Assembly (NCBI GenBank): GCA_016617855.1
Contig: JAECUM010004914.1
Location: 1 to 64,000 of the forward strand
From: Megalonaias nervosa
Lineage: Eukaryota > Mollusca > Bivalvia > Unionida > Unionidae
Reading direction: 5' to 3'
Length of the DNA stretch: 64,000 bases
The position numbers and the translations under genes are program-made. The notes under the pieces are model-generated. The model was given only the letters and a program-made list of their open reading frames with translations. It searched no databases and was not told the origin of the DNA. How positions within the stretch are numbered: position 1 is the stretch's first letter; the number at the start of each line of letters is the position of its first letter. Shown piece after piece: positions 10,648 through 22,288 of the stretch.

Positions 10648-11820
10648 GTATTCCTACTTTTAAAAACATTGAGACACTTAAGCTTTTTACGGTATATTTT
10701 CCTTAAGACATTTTCAAAGAAACACACATTCCACTTAGACAAATCACTGCCATAAGAAAATATCCACTTTGTCGGTTAAATATCCCAAGAGTAAACTGAA
10801 GACATAGGTGACTAAAATCCTTCTTTTCTTAAAAAACCTATTAAAGTTCACACAAAATAGTACATCCAAACATTCCGTTATGTATTTTGCAATAAGTCAT
10901 AATTTCCATGAGTCGCCGAAACATGCGTTAGTTTTACGTTTTGTAAAGCACCTAGCCGTTAGACACAGAAAAACACGTCCGACCTTGTCAATGTGTTAAG
11001 AGCAACTGATTTCAATTCGAAGTGAACGCGGTGAGAATATAGGTCTAGCCAATGAAATCACTTTTAACGAGTGACACATTGTTTTGTTCTAAGGTAGTGT
11101 GCCATAGCATTTGCAGGGCAAACAGACTATCTAGAATGTCAATTTGCAATGCCTCTATTGTGTATTGTATCATTTTCCTTGGCACACGATATACTGAACA
11201 ATCATATTATTGGTTCACGTTTTGAAATGGACACTGTAGAAGGGCATTTTTGTCAAGCTAGTGAATTTTGGGGTTTGTATGAAGTGAAGAATCCTGGTCA
11301 AGTTGTAAGTGTGCGTGTATTGGAAAATGGCAAAGATCGGATAGAAATTATTCTCATGACTCCTGTGAAGTAGAGGACTGTGCAATTCTCAAAACTAAAA
11401 GTCACATAGCGTTCAATTGTCTCGTAGGCATGTCGACTTTAGAAAATGCGAAGTAGAGAAAGTCAGTGTCATCTGAATAAGCAAAGAAGAAGAAATGATC
11501 GCAAATTCGTACACGAGATTGGGATCTTCTAAGTCTCAGCCATCCACCGAATATTTTCAAATATTGTATTCGTCCCCTCTGTTTCATTGAATCCACTTGT
11601 CTTCCTTGACAGACAAGTAATGTAACCAACACAGAGATTTGAACGAGTATTGACGCTTGGTGAACTCATTAGTTTGAGGGCGTATCAAAGTCCTTTCAAA
11701 TTTAAGCACTACAAAGTGACCAAGATAGAAGTCAATCAAGATGACCAGATCTTATGGAAACAAAAACATTTAGGCATACAAATTGGGAAAACTTGTCAAT
11801 CTGACCATTGATCATTACTG
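10645..11820. other. Unassigned stretch
   Basis: Open frames here are short. One forward frame, 11,149-11,373, has an internal ATG and a plausible composition, but I see no family motif. Nothing else is recognised. Confidence 0.4.
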
Positions 11821-11912
11821 TGTCTAGTTAAAATGTGACATAAAATCTCTCTCCCTCCCTTTCCCTCTGTCTGTCTTTCTGTGTGTCTTTGTCTCTCTCT
11901 GTCTCTGTCTGT

Positions 11913-11914
<2 letters not shown>

Positions 11915-11952
<38 letters not shown>
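11915..11952. repeat. (CA)n microsatellite
   Basis: Pure dinucleotide run next to a CT/GT-rich imperfect tract (11,850-11,914). Confidence 0.97.
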
Positions 11953-11957
<5 letters not shown>

Positions 11958-11996
11958 ATTCTCAGACCACTGAATGATGAGGTAAAGGGATTTTAG

Positions 11997-12375
11997 GTTG
12001 CGTATGGGATGTTGGATGATATAGGCAGTGTGATGGATATTATTTTTGTGAGATTTGATTTTGTTCTTAAACTACAAGCTAACGCAAATCGTTTTGGATA
12101 GTGTCTATATGGGGTATGTGATGGTATAGGTAGTGTGATTAATTGTAGGTTTGTGAGATTATATGTTATTTGTTTTAAAACCTTCCCAGTTTGGGTGTGG
12201 GGTGTTGGATGGTATATGTGGTGTGATGGATAGTATTTGTTGTGAGATTTCATTTTGTTTTTAAAGCTCTAAGCCAACACAAGGCGCGTTGGAAAGTGTA
12301 TATGGGGTGTTGGATGACATCGGTGGTGTGAGAATATATTTGTTGGATTTCACCTCCTTCTCTTACACTCTAAGT
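11997..12375. repeat. Tandem repeat, unit about 100-115 bp, about 3.5 copies
   Basis: Units share 'tatggggtgttggatg', 'gtgtgatggatatt', 'tgtgagatttcattttgtt' and 'ctaagccaacacaa'. Divergence between units is high. The array is bounded by a (CA)n run on the left and a (GT)n run on the right. Confidence 0.75.
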
Positions 12376-12388
12376 TAACAAAAAGTGG

Positions 12389-12389
<1 letters not shown>

Positions 12390-12435
<46 letters not shown>
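12390..12435. repeat. (GT)n microsatellite
   Basis: Pure dinucleotide run at the right edge of the roughly 110-bp tandem array. Confidence 0.97.
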
Positions 12436-12439
12436 GACA

Positions 12440-15400
12440 ATTCAAACTTAAAATTCTTTAGCATTCCCCTTGACCCTATAAAACCTTTGGACCCTATAAA
12501 CCCTTCTATCCATAAACCTTGTATAAATCCATGAAAATAGGTTACAGTGACGAATTTTTGGTGCATAGCACATGCTCATCCGATGTTCACCAACAGTGCA
12601 AGTGAAGCAGTATAGGATTCACATCATGGACAATATATATCGATGGACACAAAGCTGAATAGAGTAAATCCCATATACTGCCCGCTTATTGACATGAAAG
12701 TATTAATAGGGAATAATTTGAAGAGGATTCTATTCTCAAATTTCCCCAGGATTGCTTTCTTATAAACAAATCAAATGGTTGTATACAGATTATGGAGTAT
12801 ACCTAAAAAGATAAAGTAGGGATCAAATGCCAAGGTCACATTAAGTTGAAAGTTAAAAACGACCGTTGTGTTAAAGTTAGAGATCGTTTTACTGTGTTGC
12901 ATTATACCGACGATTTAATTTTCGAAAAAGATAATGAGGCGTAATCGGGGAATTTTTTAAAATTTCTGGGCCCCCAAAACAAATGTGCTTGCTCTAATTC
13001 GCAAACAGAAAGGACTTATTATATTCATTACATTAGATGAAAATGAACTTAACTTGAGTTAAAGTAAAATAAATACTTCTGGTTGGAATAAAAGTCCCAA
13101 CCCCGCCAAAATAGTCTAGATAGTAGTCATCCAAAGATACAGCTGTTATAGAAAATATAAGAAACCCCCAAACAAACACCCCCCCCCCCAATTTTCTATT
13201 CTTGATCAAATGTGACGTAAATTGTCATAGTAGTTTTAATAATATTAAAATATGTTTCCATTTGGTTCATGTAAGAAGAAAAATATAAAGAGATGTTAAA
13301 GCGTATTTTCGACCCGGTTGTCTTGTCTGTTACTGCCTATGTTCACGAGGGATGTTGACATTACTATGCTTCACTATATGTGATGCTACTAGCAGTTGGA
13401 GCTCTGACAGATTTCACAAATATCTTCATACACTGACTTCTCTGCCTCATTAATCCCATACTGCTGCAATCTAATTTTAAACGTTAATACTTGTTCGACT
13501 TCGTTTGGGGCTATGTTTACGCAAAACAAATGAAAGGTGCAGTGTCTCAGTCACAATGAACGAAATTATTTGTTTTTCATTCTATCTAAATAAAGTCCAC
13601 CGAAATAAAAACTATGTGATAAAAAGAATCTCAAATGAGCATTGATTTAATATAACCTTTATGAAACTCGGTGAATAATTTCCAGCTTTGCTCGCGAAGG
13701 CTGGCAAAGTCTGGATATTATTCAACTCGTTTCATAAATTCAATATTAAATCACTACCCATTTCAGATCCAGAAGAAAATTATCATTTTCAGGATAAATA
13801 CGTTAAGCGTCTCCAAAGTAAATGTATTAGGTGTATCAGTGTGTGCTATGTGAAGTAAATAATATTGTATCCATTAGAACTCTTGATGCACCAAAAGTAG
13901 TGCTAGAAAAGCCATTTTAAGGAAAATTCAACACACATCAATTTTTATCAAATAATATGCACTTTTAATCTTCTACGACAACAAAAACAAAATACAAAAA
14001 CTAAAATATGCATTACTGTGTGGAATTTTATTCAACTTTTACTTCATTGAAAATTATAAAGCATTCAAGAAAATTAGAGACAGTGTAAAGCCTGACATCT
14101 TAATTTACGCAACTCAAATCTAGACGATGAAGTAAAATCTGTTTTAAAATGGCTATGAAATACAACATAGTTTGATCATTTAGGTACATTAATTTTAATC
14201 TCAATAATGTTGTCTTCATGTCTAAAATTCAAATACTAAATACACTGCAATCTGATGGGAACTGTTAGCAAAGAACCAAAGACAGTTTAGACCCAATAAC
14301 TGTGCCAGTTAGATGTATTGTTCTGACTATTTTCTCCCTCATACTGATTGCATAGGGTCAAATTGCACGCGTTACACTTCCCTTGAATATCTTAATGTTT
14401 TACTTGTAAATACTAGAGTTGAACTAGTGAACTAAAGATTTTAATGAGATGGAACTTAGACGTCAACCTCCACTTCTGTGACTTCAGTAAGTATCTTCAA
14501 GAGTGGACAACTAAACATAGAATATAGGTCAGAATAATTTTGTATTGACATGTGACATAACTTTTTTACTATATGCACTTGACATGCACGTTTGATGGTA
14601 ATAGGTTCAAATGCGTTATAATTTGAACACATACCATTTTATGAAGTGTTCATAATCCCGGATGCAAGTTCACAGTGACAAAAATTTAATGTAAAATGTT
14701 ATTATTCTATGATGCATTCTTCGTTTAATTGTTAAGCTGAAAGGTATTACAACTTGAGCATTGTGTGAAATGCTTTAATTGTAAGATGTACTACTTATGT
14801 AATTTTATGTCAATAGCTGACGAGATATTGGAATTAGAACTAAGAAAAAATGTCACCACCTTTTTGTACTAAATAGTAGGTCATAGTGACCCTATGTAAT
14901 ATATGCATCCATTTCCTTTGACTCAAGTTTTAAGAAAATGTGTCCATTCATCTTCAATACAGTCTTTTAAAGTTTAGAGCCTAAAGGTTTTAAATTGTCT
15001 GGTGTATACGATATGAAGACACAGCCATAACTCTCAACAATGTCAAACAACCTTGATTACTGCAAATACATGCCTTGATTGGTTCAAACTACAACTAATC
15101 GCTCCGCCCAAATATCAAATACTTGTAGTTTAGCACAATATGCATAAGTTATTGAAGAGAAATAGTTACTGTTAATTGAGTTTTGCGTGCACTTCTACTC
15201 TCATTGAAGATACATTTAATGTTAATTCGGTTTTGCTGGCACTACTATTCCTATTTCCTATGTTAAATTTAGTTTTTCAGACATCTGCTAGTAATCATTA
15301 CTTAAAATTAGTTTCTCTGTCAGTATTGATGTCATCATCGGATCTGTTACCTGTTTAAATAATTCATGAAATATTGATGCTCTTATTTGGTTTTTTTTTC

Positions 15401-15670
15401 CCTGTTGGAATACACGATGAAACAATCGTAGGATATATTAGTTCATTTGCAGACAAATTTTGATGAAATCGCTGATATTGAAAATATTGTTTGGCCATAT
15501 AATGTCGTCCCTAGCTTACAAAATGTTTTATGCAATGAATTAGTCTATGTCGAATCTATTTATTAATTTATTTATTTATTGCTGTCGCTTCTCTATTATT
15601 TTGCCATATCAGCTCACCTAAAAGTAGACATAGTTTCAATTTCAGCGAGCAAGCAGTCAATAGTGTTAGA
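12440..15670. other. Unassigned AT-rich stretch
   Basis: About 3.2 kb with no convincing coding frame, tandem array or recognised mobile element, apart from a short poly-C run at 13,179-13,189. Open frames are chance-length. It could be intron or intergenic sequence. Confidence 0.5.
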
Positions 15671-15672
15671 AT

Positions 15673-15674
<2 letters not shown>

Positions 15675-15734
<60 letters not shown>
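15675..15734. repeat. (TA)n microsatellite
   Basis: 60 bp of pure TA. Confidence 0.98.
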
Positions 15735-15738
<4 letters not shown>

Positions 15739-16384
15739 TGTATATTATTACGACCATGTAGTTTAATTACATGTGTGTTAAAATTTGAATTCTTTCTATT
15801 TCATTTTTATTTCATTATTATAATTATTATTATGATGATGATTATGTTCGCAGGGTCTGACATTTTGATAGAAACATTGTGTTTATTTAGAACGTAAAAA
15901 TGACTCTCGTGAGCACGATTTTTGCATGTCGTCGTTTGTCGATTCAAGTAAACAGTATTTAAAAGCTACGTAAATGATTGGTTGTGACCACGGTCATTTC
16001 TAATTATACTTGTTGACATTCTGTACTACGATGGCGAGATTTCGAAATCGCCATGTGTTCTTCGTGCGTGTACATGAAATGACGTTTTAGTTCGCCTTAA
16101 ATAATCAGGTACCTGCGAAATATTCAGAGAGTCATATTTTAACACCTTGTAAAGTTTCTAATACCTTGAGAAGAAGGTATTCTTTTGTGCTGGATAGAGT
16201 TGTTCGTTTGTACGTCTGTAGAACGACTGTAGAACGACATGTGTTTTGTTATGGGTGATAGCTGTACTTCATCTACCTTTTAAATAATAATTATTTTCCC
16301 TGGAGAACTATACATAACTGGCTTTGGACAAAGACATTTAGTGAAATTAATTTTTAATTGGAACAGAACAATACAAATTGTGAT

Positions 16385-17587
16385 TCACAGTGAAAATTCT
16401 GGACACTTGTGTAAAACCTTCGTCTGACGTCATCATCCGCCATCTTGGAACGGAATTGAGATTCAGACTACTTCAGTTAGAACTGTTTATTTACAGGACT
16501 TATGTGTTTATCACAATTCTAGGACAAACTTTTGGATTTTCTTCGCAAATCGTAAGTCCTATTTCATATTTTCACCTTTTCACCGTGTTTTCTAGGCAAA
16601 TAAATTATTTTTTTAAAACTTACAAAGCTTGTTGTCTTTGCTCTTTTCTTTATATTACTTTAAACGAGCCGATACGTAACAATATTTATTTTAATATTTT
16701 GTCTGTTTTTAATTTTTTTTTTATTCCATTACATGCTATTGTAATGTAACATTGTTACTGGACTTGACCTTGTCCAGAATTGAGTTCAGTTCTGTTTGAC
16801 ATGATTGACTTTTTTATATTTTTTTAACTTCATTGATGTAAACAACTAATACTAGCTTCATTATTCTCTATGGGTTTGAGTTCATTGACCAAATTATTAT
16901 TCAGGTAAACATGTTGATTTGGGTCAGTGTTTTGGGGATTCCAATATGAATTTTATAGGGTATTATGTTTTAAATAAATAAGGCTCATTCAATCATGCTA
17001 GAAAGTTATTTTTCATTAGGTAATGGTTGTTTTTAGAAAATGCTAATTTGTGACCTGCTGTCAAACAGAGAACTATAATATCTTGTGACTGTCAGAATTT
17101 AACCAGTTGTGCTTTAACATCTGGTACTTTAAATGGTATTATGTTGTGTCCAGTTTGGGCTGAATTTTATTTTCTTCAAATTATTGATTTCAAGTGATTA
17201 TTTTATCTGGAAATAGAAAAGTGCTTTAACAAAATTTTTGGATAAAGACATTCGTTGGAATTTATACTGAATTCAAACCTGGAATATTCCTGTGATTCAA
17301 CCAGGGACTGTTGACACATCAGTACGACGCAGGCCATAACAGACACGCCATCGCCTTCAATTTTAAATCTCTTCGGGACTTGAACTGAATTTTATTTAGG
17401 ACTTTCTATTACTAAGACATGTGTCTTTAATTCCTGAATTATTTTTGGATTTAATTCCCAATACCGTAAGTTCTTTTTTCTTCTTTTTCACTTTGTAATC
17501 TAGGGAAATGAATTATTTGTTAAATTTTACAAAGCTTGTTGTCTTCACTCTTTTCTGTTACTTATTTTAAGAAAATCGACTCGTAAC

Positions 17588-17590
<3 letters not shown>
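16385..17590 (+). repeat. Dispersed repeat family D, dimeric copy (two units of about 0.9 kb)
   Basis: Two consecutive units end in the same block: a splice-donor-like 'cgtaagt' (near 16,547 and 17,465), about 40 nt later 'tctaggnaaatnaattatt', then 'ttacaaagcttgttgtc', 'ctcttttct', and finally 'cgtaacaa'. A spacer contains 'ccagttgtgctttaa' and 'gtccagtttgggctgaattt'. The same dimer occurs inverted at 35.0-36.3 kb, and a single unit lies at 52.0-52.8 kb. No coding sequence is evident. It could be a TRIM-like or solo-LTR dimer, or another non-autonomous element. The (TA)n tract begins immediately after the last 'cgtaacaac'. Confidence 0.75.

Positions 17591-17660
<70 letters not shown>
17591..17660. 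repeat. (TA)n microsatellite
   Basis: 70 bp of pure TA directly abutting the end of the family D dimer. Confidence 0.98.
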
Positions 17661-17661
<1 letters not shown>

Positions 17662-18590
17662 TCTGTGATTGTGATAATGATGATGGTGGTGGAGGATATT
17701 GCTGTAGTATCAAAGACCTTTTAAGGAACCGTTTCATATTGGATAGTAAAATATAGTGTTGTCATATGTCAGTTTCTTTAGGACTTTCATACATCTAAGT
17801 TTAGTGCTCTTTAGTGGCAACTCCACCTGATACCTATGGACGCTGACCAATACTTTGGCAGAAAAGTGATTACGTATTACATTATCACAGGCACAACATC
17901 AGCCTTGATGGACATTCGGGTATATTGTCCGTCATATTGCTTACTGGCATTGAATAACATATATTAATTAAAATGTGCCAAAATGTGTCATTTTTCAACC
18001 AATTTTATATCCGATTTTTAGTTTATACTTAGCATTCATACTAGTTTTATGTGGTTAATAGCGTACTGAAACCAACTGATCTGATTTGTATATGCTATTA
18101 AATAAAACATTACAATTAGAGCTTTACAGGTAACAATGCATTGGCAGGGGTCCCTGTTATCATTGCTATTTTTGCAGTGAACAGGAAGGTTTATTTTAAA
18201 ACAAAAATTTTAAAAAAAAAATGCATATGATATCTTAAAGTGATGAAATATGTCGAGGATATATAGTTTGCTTTTTCGTCTGTTTTGCTCTGTAATTTTG
18301 CTTCTGATACGACAATTTTGGTTAGGAATTGATGCATGTTTATTTAACTGGAGACTTCGGTGTCGCTGTTGTTCTTGTAGCCAGTTTAGGTCTAAGCCGG
18401 TCATGCACACTCGGATGGACTCCAGAAGGGACATTTGCAACCTGGGACCCATTGTTGTCACGTAGCAAATCTAGCAGTTATCTGTAGGAAAAATTATTTG
18501 GGCTCCTGTTTTTATATTTTGCACGTTGCTATAACCAGTTCTTGGCTGTATAAAGAGACAACTTTCTCAAATTCAAGAAAAACACACAAG
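17661..18590. other. Unassigned stretch
   Basis: There is no recognised gene or repeat. A reverse-strand frame of 83 codons at 18,210-18,461 has no family resemblance. Confidence 0.4.
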
Positions 18591-18712
18591 AATTGAAAAA
18601 GTGTATATCTTTCTCTCACATTATCCACAAATTTTGCTTTATTTATATTCAATACATTTTTATTGATATTTTGTGCACACAATGTTGCATATCACTGCAC
18701 ACCGTAGAGACA

Positions 18713-19201
18713 ATGGCTTTATTCAATAAATATGACTCAACAAATGCTATAATTGTACCAAATATAACCGTCCTTTTATATTTTCCTAAAGCATTTTGCC
18801 ATTTTATGTTTAGAACCAAACTTTTAATCAGCACTAGGGAAGAACGGGTAGGGAAGTTGGGAAAGGATACCCGACCGAGCGGGGTTTCTCCACCCTCTTC
18901 CATTTTGTCCGGTTTCCCCGCCCCCTCTCTCATCCCCACTTTGTCAACCATAAAACAAAGGTTTTCTTTGTTTTCTGTATTTTATTACTTGCGGCGGGAA
19001 GGCAGGGAGATCCGGCAAGATCAACTTTTTTATCTTCAATACCGGGTCAGGTCTGAGTGGCCGTCCATCTCTGATCTGCACTATGTAAGCAGGATTGTGC
19101 TACTGTGCTATCAATCGATGAATACACTTGCATCTCTTTGTTATGTAAATAAATTAAAATCAATGTATTTACACGAAATATTGCACCTTTCCAGACAATG
19201 A
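18713..19201 (+). CDS. Unidentified 162-residue open frame, doubtful
   Basis: From the ATG at 18,713 a frame stays open to a TGA at 19,201; without the ATG it is open from about 18,593. That is long for sequence of this base composition. The middle (18,840-19,030) is a GC-rich insert with proline and serine codons ('SGVSPPSSILSGFPAPSLIP'). The flanking parts are AT-rich and hydrophobic. I see no signal peptide, domain or motif that I recognise. The GC-rich insert may explain the lack of stops. More likely chance than a gene. Confidence 0.15.
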   Translation: MALFNKYDSTNAIIVPNITVLLYFPKAFCHFMFRTKLLISTREERVGKLGKDTRPSGVSPPSSILSGFPAPSLIPTLSTIKQRFSLFSVFYYLRREGREIRQDQLFYLQYRVRSEWPSISDLHYVSRIVLLCYQSMNTLASLCYVNKLKSMYLHEILHLSRQ

Positions 19202-19482
19202 TAAGATAGAGAACGTTTTTTATTCAGTTTCTATCCACTCTAGCGGTAACTTTGGCTTTCCACAATTTTTAATATAATGCTTATATGTGTACACCATGTA
19301 CAATGATTTTACTAGCATGTAGTACAATCGTCGCAGGTAAAAATTCTTGCGCAGATGAAAGGAAATCAAAGCTAAATTAAAGTGATCCTCTTTTGCAAGA
19401 TGAATATTAGCTACCGCAGCAGTATTATTAGTAGTCATGGTGCAATCACTTCGAACATTGTTTTCATGTGATCAGCCACAAG

Positions 19483-20640
19483 TATTGTACTTTAACGGTT
19501 CGGCAGTTGTAAACCGTATATTGAAAACGATGTCACGCGTCCGCTCTCTTCTGATTAGAAGAGAGATCATACACTCTGATTGAATTTTGTAACGCATGTT
19601 TTGATTGGTGGAACATATAAGCGTAGTCATCGGCTATTGTTTCGGGCATACTGTTTAAACCAGACTAACCGATGTATGTGAAGGCATCGTGGCCGATGAC
19701 ACTCATCACAGACACAGCTATCTGGAAGAGAAGAGTATATGTAGAGAAACAAGGATGCCTCAAGAAAGTATTGGTCTATGGACCCGCCGTGAGAGGAAGC
19801 TTGTGGTGAAGAATATTCGACAAGTTCTACTTGCGTTAACCGACTTTAGTTAACAAACCCCAACGGTCTTTTCCGGGCTATTCATATCACTAGAAAGCAG
19901 AGATAGTAATCCTTTGTCAAAAAATGTGTTGTTTGTACTTTTCTTTTTGTGTTTGTCTATATCTATGTTGACAAGTAAAATTTTAAACGTATTACCTCTT
20001 CTCTCTTATGTTTGATAGTACGTGTGAGGGTATAATAGTGTATCTATAAACGCTGCTGCTGTTGTGTGATAATATAATATGGTTGCTTGTGACAGGGTGT
20101 AGCGTGTTTATAAAAACTTCCACCCTTTGCTTGTGCCTGATAGTGTGCCTATTTAATCCCCCCCCCTTGTTTCAAAATCCTACTTCCCCTCCAGTGTTAA
20201 AATATTTTTTACGTATGTTTTGTGCGATATTATGTTTGTGTGTATTTAAGTATTATGTGTGTATAAACACTCCTACACTTTTCGCTGGATAGTAGGGGTG
20301 TGCTGGATTGCAATAAAAACAACTTGCTGTATTGAAAGGTATATGTTTGATAGTATGTTTAATGATATTCATTTTTGAACCAATAAATTGTGACTCCATA
20401 AATTTTTCCCATGTAATATTCCCAATTGACTCAATAGTGTCATCTCCTTGTTAAATTTCCGTTTGACAACATAGTACCATATCCATAATAAATTCCCGTT
20501 TGACACCACATCTTTTTTCCATGCTAAGCTCCCGTTTCACCCTCAAGTGACAAATAATGCAAGCATATGGGTCAATATTAATTCCCGTAAGACCTCTAGT
20601 AGCCGCCAATTAGTACGGTGGAGGCAAGACAAAGAAATCT
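19483..20640 (+). repeat. Diverged long direct repeat, copy B (LTR-like)
   Basis: Partner of 9,110-10,205, in the same orientation, about 9.3 kb downstream. It begins near 'cggttcggcagttgtaaacc', has a TATA-like 'catataagcg' at about 19,612, contains 'gtagagaaacaaggatgcct' and 'cttgcgttaacc', and ends in several imperfect 'aaattcccgtttgaca' subrepeats. Large indels separate the copies, so if they were once LTRs of one element they are old. They may equally be two independent copies of a family. Confidence 0.65.
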
Positions 20641-20644
20641 CAGC

Positions 20645-22285
20645 ATTCGAGAGATGCAGATGAGTTCTCAAAGTACCAGCTACGTAGGGTTCTTATCCTA
20701 ATTTGAGGTCTCCATCTTCGTCCCACCATTTAGATCACATGACGGAAGAAGAGGAGGTTTGCATCTTTCCATCTCCTTCCATCAGATCTGTGTCTAAAAC
20801 TTTCAGGACCTTCTGACACTAGGATCTTCTTTAGCTTCAACAAGCTTGGCTGCTTACAGCCTAAATGGGACCTTCTGTTTCGCCCTCACTTTGCAATGGC
20901 TAGGGAGTTAACTGAGTCGTTTGTTTAAGAACCAAGAGGCTATCAGAGAACAGAAGTGTTGGTTTGTCCCCATTTCTACTCTTCTGCCCTGTTTTCAACC
21001 TCCATTTATATGACCGTAGCGCTTTTAAGTCACGCAAGGCTTTAGAGCTCAAATCTCGCACGTCTGGTACTAAGCACCCCATCGTATATCTTGTCCAATG
21101 AATCATTGTCTTTAGCCTCTATGCTTAGGATGCCAGAAAGGAGAGCCCAAAGCCACAGAATATGTTCAGTCGCAAGCTCTGTCAGTCAGGATTCGGGTGA
21201 TTTGTTCGTTGACAATGATGGCATGAGTTTTGCACTTATGAAGAAGGACTTACGGGCATTAAATTTGCTTTGAACGGGAATATAACAAAAGAAAAACTTA
21301 TTTTTGTGACGCGAGGATTTCGGTGAGTCAGTATGAGATTGTGACTAAGATATCTGTTAAATTGAAATCTGAATGGAGAAAGGAAATCAAACAAAAAACT
21401 TAAAAATATAGCCAGAGGCTTAGAAGAAAGGTCAATGATCTAGTGTTTGACAATGAACATCTTTGAGACAGTTCAGTAAACAAAAGGAAAGAATATGTGA
21501 CTTTGAATGAAGATATGCAAACATGTGTTCAGGCAAATGAAGTAATGCAGATGAAAAATTGCAATGAACAATAGTCTTAGAAAAATAATTTCAATATTTT
21601 TATCTGCCCAAAACAGAATAGTCTCTTCAAATATGGCTTAGAAGATGTATTTCTGTCAACCTGGCTGGCTCTAAAGCTTGGTCCATAACCTGTTTCTTTT
21701 GTTGAGTTGGGAAATTATATTTTTTTCTGGATTTAGACAATTCATTTGTTGATATAGTCCGATGTATCATTTTCTCACTTCTATCATTTTCAAATACCTC
21801 TCTTTCGTCTGAAAAAGTAATACAGGTTTGATGAAATATAGTGGCTCGTGGGCACCATTGATGAGTGTAAGTTATGAACCAGTACTCAAATGTAGGCGGA
21901 AAAAATGTAATGGAAACGAAATCCTTCCTATATATCGTAAGAGTTGTCACATTGTTAGCAAACATAGTAAGCCCAGTGATTTTTCAATGCCGAATTCAAA
22001 TTGTACGTAGTTTAAACAGTCAAGGACGCTAAGCTCAAACTTAAAATAATGATTCATTACAAAACACAGTAAAATATGTGACTCATAAGCATGACTTCCA
22101 CATGTAGTTTAATAAATATCTTGCGATATAGATGATTGGTGGTACATGAATTCGTCCTATACTGCATTGATGGAATACTAAAATAAGAAGACGAAATATC
22201 TTGGAGTATTGATGATAGCGATACATTAGTATGTACTACGTTGCATTGATGGAATACTAAAATAAAAAATTAACTAAATCAGTAC
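20645..22285. other. Unassigned stretch with faint coding-like remains
   Basis: A reverse-strand frame, 21,106-20,900, contains 'KALRDLKALRSYKWRLKTG', faintly like the C-terminal half of a tyrosine recombinase but without its R-H-R-Y residues. A forward block near 21,370-21,540 is charged and coil-like, with stops. Two copies of 'gcattgatggaatactaaaa' lie at 22,150-22,265. None supports a named gene. Confidence 0.25.
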
Positions 22286-22288
22286 ATG

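Noticed and set aside
16031..16054. Short near-palindrome 'atggcgagatttcgaaatcg' plus 'ccat'
   Set aside because: 24 bp with one bulge; occurs often by chance and has no partner feature.
20900..21106. Minus-strand block vaguely like a tyrosine recombinase (DIRS-type) C-terminus
   Set aside because: Only a loose 'ALR.L..Y..R...G' resemblance; the catalytic Arg, His and Tyr residues cannot be found, so not called.
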